Below are positions 18,689-29,841 of a stretch of DNA of 64,000 bases, one piece after another. The notes below the pieces were generated by a model. The model ran no database searches. It saw nothing but the letters and a program-made list of their open reading frames with translations, and was not told the DNA's origin. The position numbers and the translations under genes are program-made. The stretch is from Phytopseudomonas punonensis (GTDB lineage: Bacteria > Pseudomonadota > Gammaproteobacteria > Pseudomonadales > Pseudomonadaceae), in contig NZ_FRBQ01000004.1 in NCBI RefSeq assembly GCF_900142655.1, positions 62,001-126,000 of the forward strand, given 5' to 3'. Numbering within the stretch: the stretch's first letter is position 1; each line of letters opens with the position of its first letter.

Positions 18689-20560
18689 CTAAATCTCCAC
18701 CTGCGTCCCCAACTCGATCACCCGGTTCACCGGCAGCCTGAAGAAGCCCAGCGAGCTACCGGCATTCTTCTGCAACACGGCGAACAGACGCTCGCGCCAC
18801 ATGGCCATGCCGATGCGCTCGGATGGGATCACCGTCTCCCGGCTGAGGAAGTAGGTGGTCTGCATCGGCTGGCAGTCGATGCCCTTGTCACCGAGCTGGG
18901 CCAGGGCACGGGGAATGTCCGGCGCCTCCATGAAGCCGAAGTGCAGGCGTACACGGTAGAAGCCCTGGTCGTAGGTCTCCAGATCGAAACGCTCGGCCAG
19001 TGGCACCCGCGGGCGGTCCTCGTAGACCACAGTAAGCAGCATCACCCGCTCGTGCAGCACTTGGTTGTGCAAAAGGTTATGCAGCAATGCATGGGGCACC
19101 ACATCGACGCGGCTGGTCAGGAATACCGCCGTGCCACTCACCCGATGCGGCGGCTGCAGGGCGATGCTGGCGATAAAGTCGCGCAGCGCCAGGGAATGCT
19201 CGTCGAGCCGTTCGAGTACCAATTGGCGACCACGCTTCCAGGTGGTCATCAGGCCGAACAACAGGATGCCGACGATCATCGGCACCGCGCCGCCGCCGAT
19301 GATCTTCGGCACGTTGGCGGCGAAGAAGATGCCATCGACCAGCAGGAACACCGCCAGCAGCGGTACCGCCAGCACTTTCGGCCAACGCCACAGCAGCAGG
19401 ATCACTGCCGACACCAGCAGCGTGGTGCACAGCATGGTCCCTGTCACCGCAACACCATAAGCACCAGCCAGGCCACTAGACGACTGGAAGCCGATCACCA
19501 GCAGCACGACGCCAACCAGCAGCATGCTGTTGATCATCGGAATGTAGATCTGCCCTTGTTCGGCGCTGGAGGTGTGCAGTATCTGCATGCGCGGCACATA
19601 GCCAAGCTGGATCGCCTGGCGAGTCACCGAGAAAGCACCAGTGATCACCGCCTGGGAAGCGATGATGGTGGCTACCGTCGATAGGCCGATCAGCGGGATC
19701 AAGGCCCAGCCCGGTGCCAGCAGGTAGAACGGGTTGCGCACCGTTTCAGGGTCGATCAGTAGCAGGGCGCCCTGGCCGAAGTAGTTGAGCAGCAGGCCCG
19801 GAAAGGCCAGAAACAGCCAGGCGTGCACGATGGGTTTGCGACCGAAATGGCCGAGGTCGGCATACAGCGCTTCGGCGCCGGTAATGGTCAGCACCACCGC
19901 CCCCATCACCGTCAGGCCGATCAATGGGTTGGTGATAAAGAACTGCAACGCCCAGTAGGGATTGAGCGCCAGTAGCACCTCCGGGCGCTGCACGATGCCA
20001 TGCACACCCAGCGCGCCAAGCACCAGAAACCAGATCACCATCACTGGCCCGAACAGGTAACCGATGCGCGCCGTGCCGTGGCGCTGCAGCAGGAACAGCG
20101 GAATCAGGATCAACAGCGCCAGTGGTACCACCCAGTGATCGATACCGTCGACCACCAGGCCGACGCCTTCCACGGCGGAGAGCACCGACACCGCCGGCGT
20201 GAGCATGCTGTCACCATAGAACAATGCGGCGCCGAACAGCCCGAGCATGATCAGCAGCGTGCGCAGCCGCGGATAATCGGCAGCCGCACGTTGCGCCAGG
20301 GCGGTGAGCGCCATGATGCCGCCCTCGCCGCCGTTGTCGGCGCGCAGAATGAACATCACGTACTTGACCGTGACTACCAGGGTCAGCGACCAGCAGATCA
20401 GCGACAGAATGCCCAGCACGCTGGCCTGGGACAGACCGACGCCGTAATGCGGCGAGAAAATTTCCTTGAGGGCATACAGCGGGCTGGTGCCGATATCGCC
20501 ATACACGATGCCGGCGGCGCCAATCAGTAGCGCAACAGATGAAGTGCGGGTGGTGCTCAC
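18689..20560 (-). CDS. kup: Low-affinity potassium transporter Kup (TrkD)
   Basis: A 623-residue KUP/HAK/KT transporter (proton-coupled K+ uptake) of the inner membrane, with about twelve hydrophobic segments up to residue 430 and a cytoplasmic C-terminal domain. The family signature is [19 protein letters not shown] at the N-terminus, followed by [13 protein letters not shown] and [18 protein letters not shown]. No ATG exists upstream; the GTG at 20560 gives the usual [22 protein letters not shown] start. It is divergent from a KdpD-like kinase gene, suggesting that K+ status controls it. Confidence 0.95.
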   Translation of the reverse strand: MSTTRTSSVALLIGAAGIVYGDIGTSPLYALKEIFSPHYGVGLSQASVLGILSLICWSLTLVVTVKYVMFILRADNGGEGGIMALTALAQRAAADYPRLRTLLIMLGLFGAALFYGDSMLTPAVSVLSAVEGVGLVVDGIDHWVVPLALLILIPLFLLQRHGTARIGYLFGPVMVIWFLVLGALGVHGIVQRPEVLLALNPYWALQFFITNPLIGLTVMGAVVLTITGAEALYADLGHFGRKPIVHAWLFLAFPGLLLNYFGQGALLLIDPETVRNPFYLLAPGWALIPLIGLSTVATIIASQAVITGAFSVTRQAIQLGYVPRMQILHTSSAEQGQIYIPMINSMLLVGVVLLVIGFQSSSGLAGAYGVAVTGTMLCTTLLVSAVILLLWRWPKVLAVPLLAVFLLVDGIFFAANVPKIIGGGAVPMIVGILLFGLMTTWKRGRQLVLERLDEHSLALRDFIASIALQPPHRVSGTAVFLTSRVDVVPHALLHNLLHNQVLHERVMLLTVVYEDRPRVPLAERFDLETYDQGFYRVRLHFGFMEAPDIPRALAQLGDKGIDCQPMQTTYFLSRETVIPSERIGMAMWRERLFAVLQKNAGSSLGFFRLPVNRVIELGTQVEI

Positions 20561-20726
20561 TTTACGAGATATCCCTGAAGTTACGATGCCTCGGGTATAC
20601 GCCGAGTTCGCCAGCTCATCAGCCTTGCGCCGCTGACTTTTACGCAATCTTTACGCGTCGTCACGCTTCTTTACGCCAACCTTGCACGGCGCCATGATCT
20701 GCCCATCACCTGCACCGGAAATCCGC

Positions 20727-22259
20727 ATGCCCAGCGCAGCCGACAAACTTAGCCGAACGACGCTCGCACCAGCGCGTGATTACCTGCTGGCCACACTTGC
20801 CGCAGGGCTGGGGTGCCTCCTGGCACTGGCAGTTTCACGTTGGCTGGATCTGCCGAACATCTCCCTGGTGTTCCTCTCCGTGGTACTGGTGGTGGCGGTG
20901 CGCAGCAGCGTCGGCCCGGCCCTGCTGTGTGCCCTGCTGTCGTTCGCGGCCTACGGCTTCTGCTTTTTGCCGCCAACCTGGTCGGTAGTGGTGCACCGCG
21001 AGCAGGACGTACTGACCCTCATGTTCTTCCTACTCATCGCCCTGCTGACCGGCAACCTCGCCGCTCGCCAGCGCCAGCAATTGCTTGCCCTGCAGGCGTC
21101 CCAGCGGCAGACCCAGAGCCTGCTGGGCTTCGTTGAGCAGCTGTCCAGCGCCCAGGACCAGCGTGACCTGCTGGCCGCCATGCTCAGCCAGCTGGATCTG
21201 CCGGCCGAGCGCTTGTGCCTGCTCAGCCGCGACGCCCAGGGCAACTGGCACCAGGCCGACGGCAGCCGGCTCGCCCTCAGCGAACTGGAGCGCATCAGCG
21301 CCGAGCACGCCTGGCAGAATCGCCATCCGCGCGGCTACGACAGCCACAGCCTGACCCATCCGCACTGGTGGTGGTGGCCGCTGATGGACGCCGACCAGCC
21401 GTTGGCTCTGCTGGGCATGCGCACCGCCCAGGGTGACCCGCCGGCCGGCGAGCAGCGCCAACTGATCGACGTGCTGCTGCCGCTGATGGCCCATGCTCTG
21501 GCCCGCGTGCAGCTGGTCGAAACCCTCGGCCACACGCGCTTGCAGCATGAAACCGAGCGCCTGCGCAGCGCCCTGCTCGCTTCGGTATCCCACGATTTGC
21601 GCACGCCGCTGACCGCCATGCGCGGCAATATCGAAACCCTTCAGCTGTTCATCGACAGCCTCGACACGGCGACCCGCGACGACCTGCTGCAAAGCACCGC
21701 CAGCGAGGCTTCGCGCTTGGATCGCTATATCCAGAACCTGCTGGACATGACCCGCCTCGGCCACGGCGGCCTGCACCTGGAGCGCGACTGGGTAGCCGCC
21801 AGCGACCTGCTTGCTGCCGCCCTGCAACGCCTGCAACCGGTGCTGCAGCACCTGCAGGTGCGTATGCAAGTACCCGCTGATCTGCCGCTGCTGTGGGTGC
21901 AGGGTGCGTTGATAGAACAGGCGCTGGTCAACGTACTGGACAACGCAGCGCGCTTCTCGCCGCCTGGCGGGGTGATCGATATCCGTCTGAACCACGACGG
22001 CGAGACCTTCAGCTTCGCCATCAGCGATCAAGGCCCGGGCATTCCCGCCGACGAACAGACGCAGATCTTCGACCTCTTCTACACCGCCGCCCGTGGTGAC
22101 CGCGGCGGCCAGGGCACCGGCCTGGGCCTGGCGATCTGCCTGGGAATGCTCAACGCCCACGGCGGGACCGCACGGGTCGAGTCGACGCCAGGTCAGGGCA
22201 CCACGGTAATTCTGAAGCTGCCTTTGCAGCACCCTGACGAGGGCGCCCGCCATGAGTGA
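20727..22259 (+). CDS. Short KdpD-like sensor histidine kinase
   Basis: About 510 residues. It starts with a four-helix DUF4118 membrane block (about residues 15-115), then a GAF-like region, HisKA (SVSHDLRTPLTAMRG, phosphoacceptor His near residue 290) and HATPase_c (NVLDNAARFSPPGG, DQGPGIP, GTGLGLAI). This is the C-terminal half of KdpD. The N-terminal KdpD/UspA nucleotide-binding domains, about 350 residues in E. coli, are absent. ATG at 20727 has GGAAA upstream; ATG at 20694 is an alternative. Its stop overlaps kdpE by 8 nt and it diverges from kup. K+ or osmotic sensing is inferred. Confidence 0.88.
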   Translation: MPSAADKLSRTTLAPARDYLLATLAAGLGCLLALAVSRWLDLPNISLVFLSVVLVVAVRSSVGPALLCALLSFAAYGFCFLPPTWSVVVHREQDVLTLMFFLLIALLTGNLAARQRQQLLALQASQRQTQSLLGFVEQLSSAQDQRDLLAAMLSQLDLPAERLCLLSRDAQGNWHQADGSRLALSELERISAEHAWQNRHPRGYDSHSLTHPHWWWWPLMDADQPLALLGMRTAQGDPPAGEQRQLIDVLLPLMAHALARVQLVETLGHTRLQHETERLRSALLASVSHDLRTPLTAMRGNIETLQLFIDSLDTATRDDLLQSTASEASRLDRYIQNLLDMTRLGHGGLHLERDWVAASDLLAAALQRLQPVLQHLQVRMQVPADLPLLWVQGALIEQALVNVLDNAARFSPPGGVIDIRLNHDGETFSFAISDQGPGIPADEQTQIFDLFYTAARGDRGGQGTGLGLAICLGMLNAHGGTARVESTPGQGTTVILKLPLQHPDEGARHE

Positions 22260-22944
22260 TGCACGCATTCTGCTGGTCGACGACGAAGCGGCGATCCGAA
22301 AATTCCTGCGTATCGGCCTACGGGCCCACGGCTATCAGGTGCTGGAGGCCGACTGTGGTGAAGCGGCGCTGCGCGTGGCGGCACTGGAGCAACCCGATCT
22401 GGTGGTGCTCGACCTTGGCCTGCCGGACCTGGACGGCCAGGAGGTGCTGACCAGCCTGCGTGAGTGGTCGAGCGTGCCAGTGCTGGTGCTTTCGGTACGG
22501 GCCGGCGAAAAGGACAAGGTGCAGGCCCTCGACAATGGTGCCAACGATTACGTGAGCAAACCGTTTGGCGTACAGGAGTTTCTCGCCCGCGTACGCGCTC
22601 TGCTGCGCAGCCGCCCGGTCAGCGACAAGCCGGCAGCGGCGCTGATAAGTGGCCAATTGCGGGTCGACTTCGCCTTTCGCCGCGTCACTCTGAACGATCA
22701 GGAAGTTAGCCTGACCCGCAAGGAATACGCGGTGCTCGAAGCCCTCGCCCGTCACCCCGGCATGGTCGTTACCCAGCAACAGCTGCTGCGCGACATATGG
22801 GGCCCCACCCATATCGAGCACAGCCATTACCTGCGCATCGTCATCGCCCACCTGCGTCAGAAGCTCGGCGATGACCCGGCGGCGCCCCGTTTGATCGTCA
22901 CCGAAGCGGGCGTCGGCTACCGGCTGATCGCCCGAGAAACCTGA
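22252..22944 (+). CDS. KdpE-like OmpR-family response regulator
   Basis: A 230-residue regulator. The receiver has the acidic pair DDE at residues 10-12, phosphoacceptor Asp54 in [12 protein letters not shown], and the SKPF Lys motif. The C-terminal winged helix ([26 protein letters not shown]...[16 protein letters not shown]) is the OmpR/KdpE DNA-binding domain; its best resemblance is to KdpE. It overlaps the kinase gene by 8 nt, so the two form one operon. No kdpFABC genes occur in the window, making divergent kup a plausible target (inference). Confidence 0.9.
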   Translation: MSDARILLVDDEAAIRKFLRIGLRAHGYQVLEADCGEAALRVAALEQPDLVVLDLGLPDLDGQEVLTSLREWSSVPVLVLSVRAGEKDKVQALDNGANDYVSKPFGVQEFLARVRALLRSRPVSDKPAAALISGQLRVDFAFRRVTLNDQEVSLTRKEYAVLEALARHPGMVVTQQQLLRDIWGPTHIEHSHYLRIVIAHLRQKLGDDPAAPRLIVTEAGVGYRLIARET

Positions 22945-23005
22945 ACGCGCCGACAACTCCGCGCGCTCTGTTAGACTCCGGCAACACCCCTCGCCGGAGA
23001 ACACG

Positions 23006-23596
23006 ATGCCCAAGGTCGGAATGCAACCGATCCGCCGCTCCCAGCTGATTGCGGCAACCCTGGAAGCCGTCGACCAGGTTGGCATGAGCGATGCCAGCAT
23101 CGCCTATATCGCGCGCCTCGCCGGCGTGTCGAACGGCATCATCAGCCACTACTTCCAGGACAAGAACGGCCTGCTCGAAGCGACCATGCGCCACCTCATG
23201 CAGGCGTTGCGCGAGGCCGTGCACGCACGTTACCGACTGTTGCGCGAAGACACTCCACGGGCGCGTCTGCGCGCCATCATCGACGGCAACTTCGACGAAA
23301 CCCAGGTCAGCGGCCCGGCGATGAAAACCTGGCTGGCGTTCTGGGCCAGCAGCATGCACCAGCCGGCCCTGCGCCGCCTGCAACGGGTCAACGACCAGCG
23401 CCTGTATTCCAACCTGTGCGGCCAGTTCCGCCGTGCGCTGCCGCAAGCACAAGCCCGCGCCGCAGCCCGTGGCCTGGCCGCGCTGATCGACGGCCTGTGG
23501 CTGCGCGGCGCCCTGAGCGGGGAAAACTTCGACACTCGCCAGGCGGCACAAATCGCCTACGACTACCTCGATTTGCAGTTAGCCAAGGCGCAGTGA
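23006..23596 (+). CDS. betI: TetR-family repressor of the glycine betaine operon
   Basis: A 196-residue TetR-type repressor. The N-terminal helix-turn-helix ([15 protein letters not shown]...[30 protein letters not shown]) and C-terminal [11 protein letters not shown] region match BetI. It represses the choline-to-betaine genes and is released by choline. ATG has GGAG upstream. It reads toward betB, but 327 nt separate them, and the BetI-type operator lies in that gap rather than in the 61 nt before betI. Confidence 0.93.
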   Translation: MPKVGMQPIRRSQLIAATLEAVDQVGMSDASIAYIARLAGVSNGIISHYFQDKNGLLEATMRHLMQALREAVHARYRLLREDTPRARLRAIIDGNFDETQVSGPAMKTWLAFWASSMHQPALRRLQRVNDQRLYSNLCGQFRRALPQAQARAAARGLAALIDGLWLRGALSGENFDTRQAAQIAYDYLDLQLAKAQ

Positions 23597-23633
23597 TCCG
23601 GCCGCCCTCGCACCTATCTATGAACTGACAGCT

Positions 23634-23698
23634 CTGTGGGAGCGGGCCATGCGCGCGAATCGCGGGCATGGACTAGGCGTCCCCGCCCGCTCCCACAG
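23634..23698. repeat. REP/REPIN-type palindromic repeat, copy 3, between betI and betB
   Basis: CTGTGGGAGCGGGC at the left and GCCCGCTCCCACAG at the right form a perfect 14-bp inverted pair around a GC-rich core containing CGCGGGCATGG. It is the longest REP pair in the window and lies 37 nt after the betI stop. Confidence 0.85.
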
Positions 23699-23783
23699 TC
23701 ATCGTTCGTCCGAGGGTCCCCTGCAAAACACCTTAAGCCCAGCCCCCATGGCGCTCCTGGCACGCTTCTGGTCGCCCCCGGGA

Positions 23784-23811
23784 TTTTTATTGATTGATCG
23801 ATCAATAAAAA
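23784..23811. promoter_or_regulatory. BetI operator upstream of betBA
   Basis: A perfect 11-bp inverted repeat, TTTTTATTGAT-N6-ATCAATAAAAA. The centre reads ATTGATTGATCGATCAAT, matching the dyad I know for BetI boxes (TTGATT...AATCAA type). It is placed 112 nt before the betB start codon and overlaps AT-rich promoter-like sequence. Confidence 0.8.
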
Positions 23812-23923
23812 TAAACTAGGCTGTTTTTCAACCAAATCGGCTGATATCCCTTTTCATCTCGCTCAGTCGATCCATTCGCCAAGGCGCCCGAAGCGCGTCT
23901 TGCCCCGATCAGGAGGACGCCCC

Positions 23924-25396
<1,473 letters not shown>

Positions 25397-25403
25397 CCCG
25401 CAG

Positions 25404-25429
25404 GCCGGGCGCTTTCACGAGCGCCCGGC
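25404..25429 (+). other. Intercistronic hairpin between betB and betA
   Basis: A perfect 10-bp GC-rich stem (GCCGGGCGCT with AGCGCCCGGC) and 6-nt loop begin 8 nt after the betB stop, with no T-run behind it. It is not a standard terminator; it may protect betB mRNA or set the betB:betA ratio. Confidence 0.6.
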
Positions 25430-25515
25430 AACGCTGCACAACCCGTTCTGCATGAGCCGGACACGGGCCTGCGATCCGCTTGGCCCAAGGCTCAGCCACC
25501 TACCAGGAGGCCTCC

Positions 25516-27225
25516 ATGACTCAGGAATTCGATTACATCATCATTGGCGCCGGCTCGGCCGGTAACGTGCTGGCGACCCGCCTGACCGAAGATGCGGATG
25601 TCAGCGTACTGCTGCTGGAGGCCGGTGGCCCCGATTACCGCCTCGACTTCCGCACCCAGATGCCTGCTGCCCTGGCTTTTCCGCTGCAGGGCCGCCGCTA
25701 CAACTGGGCGTATGAAACCGACCCGGAACCGCACATGGGCAACCGCCGCATGGAGTGCGGGCGCGGCAAAGGCCTCGGCGGCTCCTCTCTGATCAACGGC
25801 ATGTGCTACATCCGCGGCAACGCCATGGACTTCGACAACTGGGCCAAACAGCCGGGCCTCGAAGACTGGAGCTACCTCGATTGCCTGCCGTATTTCCGCA
25901 AGGCGGAAAGCCGTGACATCGGCGCCAACGACTACCACGGCGACAGCGGCCCGGTCAGCGTGACCACGCCCAAGACCGGCAACAACCCGCTGTTCCACGC
26001 CATGGTCGAAGCCGGCGTGCAGGCCGGCTACCCGCGTACCGATGACCTCAACGGTTACCAGCAGGAAGGTTTCGGCCCCATGGACCGCACCGTGACGCCC
26101 GAAGGCCGTCGCGCCAGTACTGCGCGCGGTTATCTGGACCAGGCCCGCGAACGGCCGAACCTGACCATCGTCACCCACGCCACCACGGATCGAATCCTGT
26201 TCGAGGGCAAGCGCGCCAATGGCGTCGCCTATCTGGTCGGCAGCGCGAACGAGGCAACCATCGCCCATGCGCGCCGCGAAGTGCTGCTGTGCGCGGGCGC
26301 CATCGCCTCGCCGCAGATCCTGCAGCGCTCTGGCGTTGGCCCGGGCGAACTGTTGCGCGGCCTCGACATCGACGTGGTGCACGAACTGCCGGGCGTCGGC
26401 GCCAACCTGCAGGATCACCTCGAGGTTTACGTGCAGTACGCCTGCACCCAACCAGTGTCGCTGTACCCGGCGCTGAAGATGCTCAACCAGCCCGGTATCG
26501 GTGCCAAGTGGCTGCTGGCCGGCGAAGGCATTGGCGCCAGCAACCAGTTCGAGGCCGGCGGTTTCATTCGTTCGCGCCCGGAGTTCGAGTGGCCGAATCT
26601 GCAATACCACTTCCTGCCAGTGGCGATCAATTACAACGGCAGCAACGCGGTGAAGGAGCATGGCTTCCAGGCTCACGTCGGCTCCATGCGCTCACCGAGC
26701 CGCGGCCGTGTGCACCTGAAATCTAAGGACCCGCGCCAGCACCCGAGCATCCTGTTCAACTACATGAGCAGTGAGCAGGACTGGCAGGAATTCCGTGACG
26801 GCATCCGCCTGACGCGCGAGATCATGAACCAGCCAGCGCTTGACCCATACCGCGGTCGCGAGATCAGCCCGGGCGCCCACGTGCAGACCGACGAGGAACT
26901 GGACGCCTTTATCCGCGAGCATGCGGAAACTGCGTTCCACCCGTCCTGCTCCTGCAAGATGGGCACCGACGACATGGCGGTAGTTGATGGCCAGGGCCGC
27001 GTACATGGCCTCGAAGGACTGCGCGTGGTGGATGCGTCGATCATGCCGGAGATCATCACCGGCAACCTCAACGCCACCACCATCATGATCGCCGAGAAAA
27101 TCGCCGATCGCATTCGCGAGCGTGCCGCCCTGCCACGCAGCACCGCGCCTTACTACGTGGCCAACGGCGCGCCAGTGCGCGGCGCACCGCAGCGTGCGGT
27201 CGAAGCGATGCGCTCGGCCAGTTAA
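25516..27225 (+). CDS. betA: Choline dehydrogenase
   Basis: A 569-residue GMC-family flavoenzyme oxidising choline to betaine aldehyde at the membrane. The FAD dinucleotide-binding motif is [19 protein letters not shown] signature 1 is [21 protein letters not shown], split here as [10 protein letters not shown] and [10 protein letters not shown]. Signature 2 is [16 protein letters not shown]. The catalytic His region is [16 protein letters not shown] at 25516 follows AGGAGG and is preferred to the start 12 codons earlier. The TAA stop overlaps that of the convergent TorT-like gene. Confidence 0.96.
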   Translation: MTQEFDYIIIGAGSAGNVLATRLTEDADVSVLLLEAGGPDYRLDFRTQMPAALAFPLQGRRYNWAYETDPEPHMGNRRMECGRGKGLGGSSLINGMCYIRGNAMDFDNWAKQPGLEDWSYLDCLPYFRKAESRDIGANDYHGDSGPVSVTTPKTGNNPLFHAMVEAGVQAGYPRTDDLNGYQQEGFGPMDRTVTPEGRRASTARGYLDQARERPNLTIVTHATTDRILFEGKRANGVAYLVGSANEATIAHARREVLLCAGAIASPQILQRSGVGPGELLRGLDIDVVHELPGVGANLQDHLEVYVQYACTQPVSLYPALKMLNQPGIGAKWLLAGEGIGASNQFEAGGFIRSRPEFEWPNLQYHFLPVAINYNGSNAVKEHGFQAHVGSMRSPSRGRVHLKSKDPRQHPSILFNYMSSEQDWQEFRDGIRLTREIMNQPALDPYRGREISPGAHVQTDEELDAFIREHAETAFHPSCSCKMGTDDMAVVDGQGRVHGLEGLRVVDASIMPEIITGNLNATTIMIAEKIADRIRERAALPRSTAPYYVANGAPVRGAPQRAVEAMRSAS

Positions 27226-28241
27226 TCTGGCAGCTCCTGGGTCGTCATCCGATAGCGCTCGGGCGGTGCCAGGTGCTCAAGGTCGAAGCGCTGCAACGCC
27301 TTGGCATCGAGCATCTCGACTTGCGGGCTGACGATTTTTGGCAGCACATCGCCCTGCAGCCCTCGCACGGCGAGATCCAGGGCAATGCGCGCCTGAATTA
27401 CTGGTGAGTCGGTCGGGGCGGCCAGCACATCGCCCTCGCGCACCTGCTGCAGCACGCGATCCGTCGCGTACAGCGACAACACCCGCGTTGGTGAACGGGC
27501 ACTGTTCACCAGCTCGGTGGCGAACAAAGCGGCTTCGGCATTGCCGATCACGTAGTCGAGTTCAGGCTCGTTCTTGAATAGCTCGCGTGTCAGTTGTGCC
27601 TGACGGCTGCGATCCAGCGGGCCATAGCCGCCATGTATCAGCGTGATGGCAGAGCCCTGAAGGGCTGAATGCAAGCCGCGCTCGGCATCTTTTATCCAAC
27701 CAGCGTCGGCAGGCCCTGGCAGCCAGCCGACGCGGATTGGCCACCCCTGACTAAGCTTGATCAGGTAACCCAGGGTCGCGCTGGCCATATCGGCGAAGTC
27801 GACTCGCGAGCGTGAGCTCAGCGACTCGCAGCCCAGGCCATTGATCAGGTCGATCACCTGGCGCCCGGCGCTTTGCTGAACTGCGATACGCGAACACAAG
27901 TCAGTGGTGTTGACGCCCGCGATCAGAAAAGCATCGGCCCGTTTGGCGACACAATGATCGAACTGCCTCACCTGGACATCGGGATGGTCGTAGCCACCCG
28001 CTTCGTAGACGCCAAGTTGCAGGCCAAGCCGCCGTGCGTCCTGCTCCAAGCCCCATGCAACGCCCCACCAGTAGCGGTCTTTGGCATTGGGGATCAACAC
28101 ACAGATGCGCCAGGGCTGGCTAGCGGCAGCCAGGGGTTGGTAAGCGCTCAACTGGCCGTCGACACGTACGGGGTCAGAGAACCACTGCGCGGGCAGCACG
28201 TTGGCGGACAGCAAGGAGAGCAATAGCGACAACCAGCGCAT
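27222..28241 (-). CDS. TorT-like periplasmic binding protein
   Basis: A 339-residue periplasmic binding protein of the LacI/sugar-binding fold. Signal peptide [19 protein letters not shown]; mature part with [30 protein letters not shown] and [21 protein letters not shown], which closely resembles E. coli TorT, the protein that detects trimethylamine N-oxide for the TorS kinase. Cysteines in FDHCV and LGCESL recur as in TorT. No torS, torR or torA is in the window, so its ligand and partner are unknown. ATG at 28241 is preferred to a GTG six codons upstream. Its stop codon overlaps that of betA. Confidence 0.8.
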   Translation of the reverse strand: MRWLSLLLSLLSANVLPAQWFSDPVRVDGQLSAYQPLAAASQPWRICVLIPNAKDRYWWGVAWGLEQDARRLGLQLGVYEAGGYDHPDVQVRQFDHCVAKRADAFLIAGVNTTDLCSRIAVQQSAGRQVIDLINGLGCESLSSRSRVDFADMASATLGYLIKLSQGWPIRVGWLPGPADAGWIKDAERGLHSALQGSAITLIHGGYGPLDRSRQAQLTRELFKNEPELDYVIGNAEAALFATELVNSARSPTRVLSLYATDRVLQQVREGDVLAAPTDSPVIQARIALDLAVRGLQGDVLPKIVSPQVEMLDAKALQRFDLEHLAPPERYRMTTQELPD

Positions 28242-28343
28242 CGATGCCCCCAGGAGCACAAGTCATTTGCCAATTTCACTCATCCTAGCACCCGCGCTTG
28301 GATAAACTGCATTCAGCGCTGCCCAAGCCGTAACGAGACCAAC

Positions 28344-29768
28344 ATGACCAGCACCAGCCTGCTCGACGCCCGCACTGCCCGCCTGCTGCCCTGGATCGTC
28401 GCCATCGCGTTCTTCATGCAAACGCTGGACGGCACCATTCTCAACACTGCGCTGCCCAGCATGGCGGCGGATCTCTCAGAAGACCCACTGCGCATGCAGT
28501 CGGTGGTGATCGCCTACATGCTCACCGTGGCGCTGCTGATACCTGCCTCCGGCTGGCTGGCTGATCGCTTCGGCACACGGCATATATTCTTCGGCGCCAT
28601 CGCCCTGTTCAGCCTCGGCTCGCTACTCTGCGCCGTATCGCAGTCGCTGACCATGCTGGTGATCGCGCGCATCATCCAGGGCCTGGGCGGTGCGCTGATG
28701 ATGCCGGTGGGGCGCCTGGTGGTACTGCGCGCCTACCCGCGTACCGAGCTGGTGCGCATCATGAGTTTCATCACCCTGCCCGGCCTGCTCGGCCCACTGA
28801 TCGGCCCGACCTTGGGCGGCTGGCTGGTGGAATACGCCAGTTGGCACTGGATCTTCCTGCTCAACCTGCCGGTCGGCGTGCTCGGCTGCTGGGCGGCCTA
28901 TCGCTTCATGCCGGAGCTGCGCGGCAGCGAGCGCACCCGCTTCGATCTGATCGGTTTCCTGCTGTTCGGTGCCAGCATGCTGCTGATCACCATGGCCCTC
29001 GAAGGCTTGGGCGAGCTGCACCTGCCACACATGCGCGTGGTGCTTCTGCTGCTCGGCGGCCTGGCGTGCCTGGCGGCCTACTGGCTGCGCGCCGCGCGCA
29101 CGCCCAATGCGCTGTTTCCGCCGCGCCTGTTCAACACACGCAGCTTCGCGGTGGGGATTTTCGGCAATATCTTCGCGCGCCTGGGCACCGGCGCCCTGCC
29201 CTTTCTCACGCCGTTGCTGCTGCAACTGGGCATGGGCTATTCACCGGCTCAGGCCGGCATGAGCATGATTCCCCTGGCACTCGCTGCCATGGCCATGAAG
29301 CCGTTGGCCAAGCCGCTGATAGACCGCCTCGGCTACCGCCGCATCCTGACCTTCAACACTGTGCTGCTGGGGCTGCTGATCACCAGCATGGCGCTGGTCG
29401 ACGGGCAGACCTCGCAACTGCAGTTGGCCATTCAGCTGAGCCTGATCGGTGCCTTGAACTCGCTGCAGTTCACTGCCATGAACACCGTGACGCTGATCGA
29501 TGTGCCCGACAGCGAAGCCAGCAGTGGCAACGGCCTGTTGTCGGTGGTGGTGCAACTGTCGATCAGTATGGGCATCGCCACCGGCGCCGCCTTGCTCAGC
29601 GGCTTCAGCCTGGACAACCAAACCGCCGCCGACGGCGTGCTGAGCGCCTTCCAGTCGACCTACCTGTGCATCGGCCTGCTGACGATCGTCGCCGCCGGCA
29701 TCTTCCTGCAGCTGGCACCGGAAGGCGGGCGCAGCGCCAGACGGGTGAAGGTCGACGTCGACGAATGA
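28344..29768 (+). CDS. mdtD: MdtD-like multidrug/solute exporter (MFS, DHA2)
   Basis: A 474-residue membrane protein with about 14 hydrophobic segments, of the EmrB/QacA (DHA2) drug:H+ antiporter family. Motif A is GWLADRFGTRHIF. The DHA2-type N-terminus (FFMQTLDGTILNTALPSMA) and WHWIFLLNLPVGVLGCW match E. coli MdtD along its length. E. coli MdtD sits with MdtABC, but no RND pump genes are here, and later work suggested a citrate/iron export role for it. Substrate therefore uncertain. Confidence 0.88.
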   Translation: MTSTSLLDARTARLLPWIVAIAFFMQTLDGTILNTALPSMAADLSEDPLRMQSVVIAYMLTVALLIPASGWLADRFGTRHIFFGAIALFSLGSLLCAVSQSLTMLVIARIIQGLGGALMMPVGRLVVLRAYPRTELVRIMSFITLPGLLGPLIGPTLGGWLVEYASWHWIFLLNLPVGVLGCWAAYRFMPELRGSERTRFDLIGFLLFGASMLLITMALEGLGELHLPHMRVVLLLLGGLACLAAYWLRAARTPNALFPPRLFNTRSFAVGIFGNIFARLGTGALPFLTPLLLQLGMGYSPAQAGMSMIPLALAAMAMKPLAKPLIDRLGYRRILTFNTVLLGLLITSMALVDGQTSQLQLAIQLSLIGALNSLQFTAMNTVTLIDVPDSEASSGNGLLSVVVQLSISMGIATGAALLSGFSLDNQTAADGVLSAFQSTYLCIGLLTIVAAGIFLQLAPEGGRSARRVKVDVDE

Positions 29769-29841
29769 CGAGCAGTCATCAAGCCGAGGCCTGGCGCCTG
29801 CTACACTAGCGCTCTTTTCGAACGCTCTTCAGGCCCGTACC

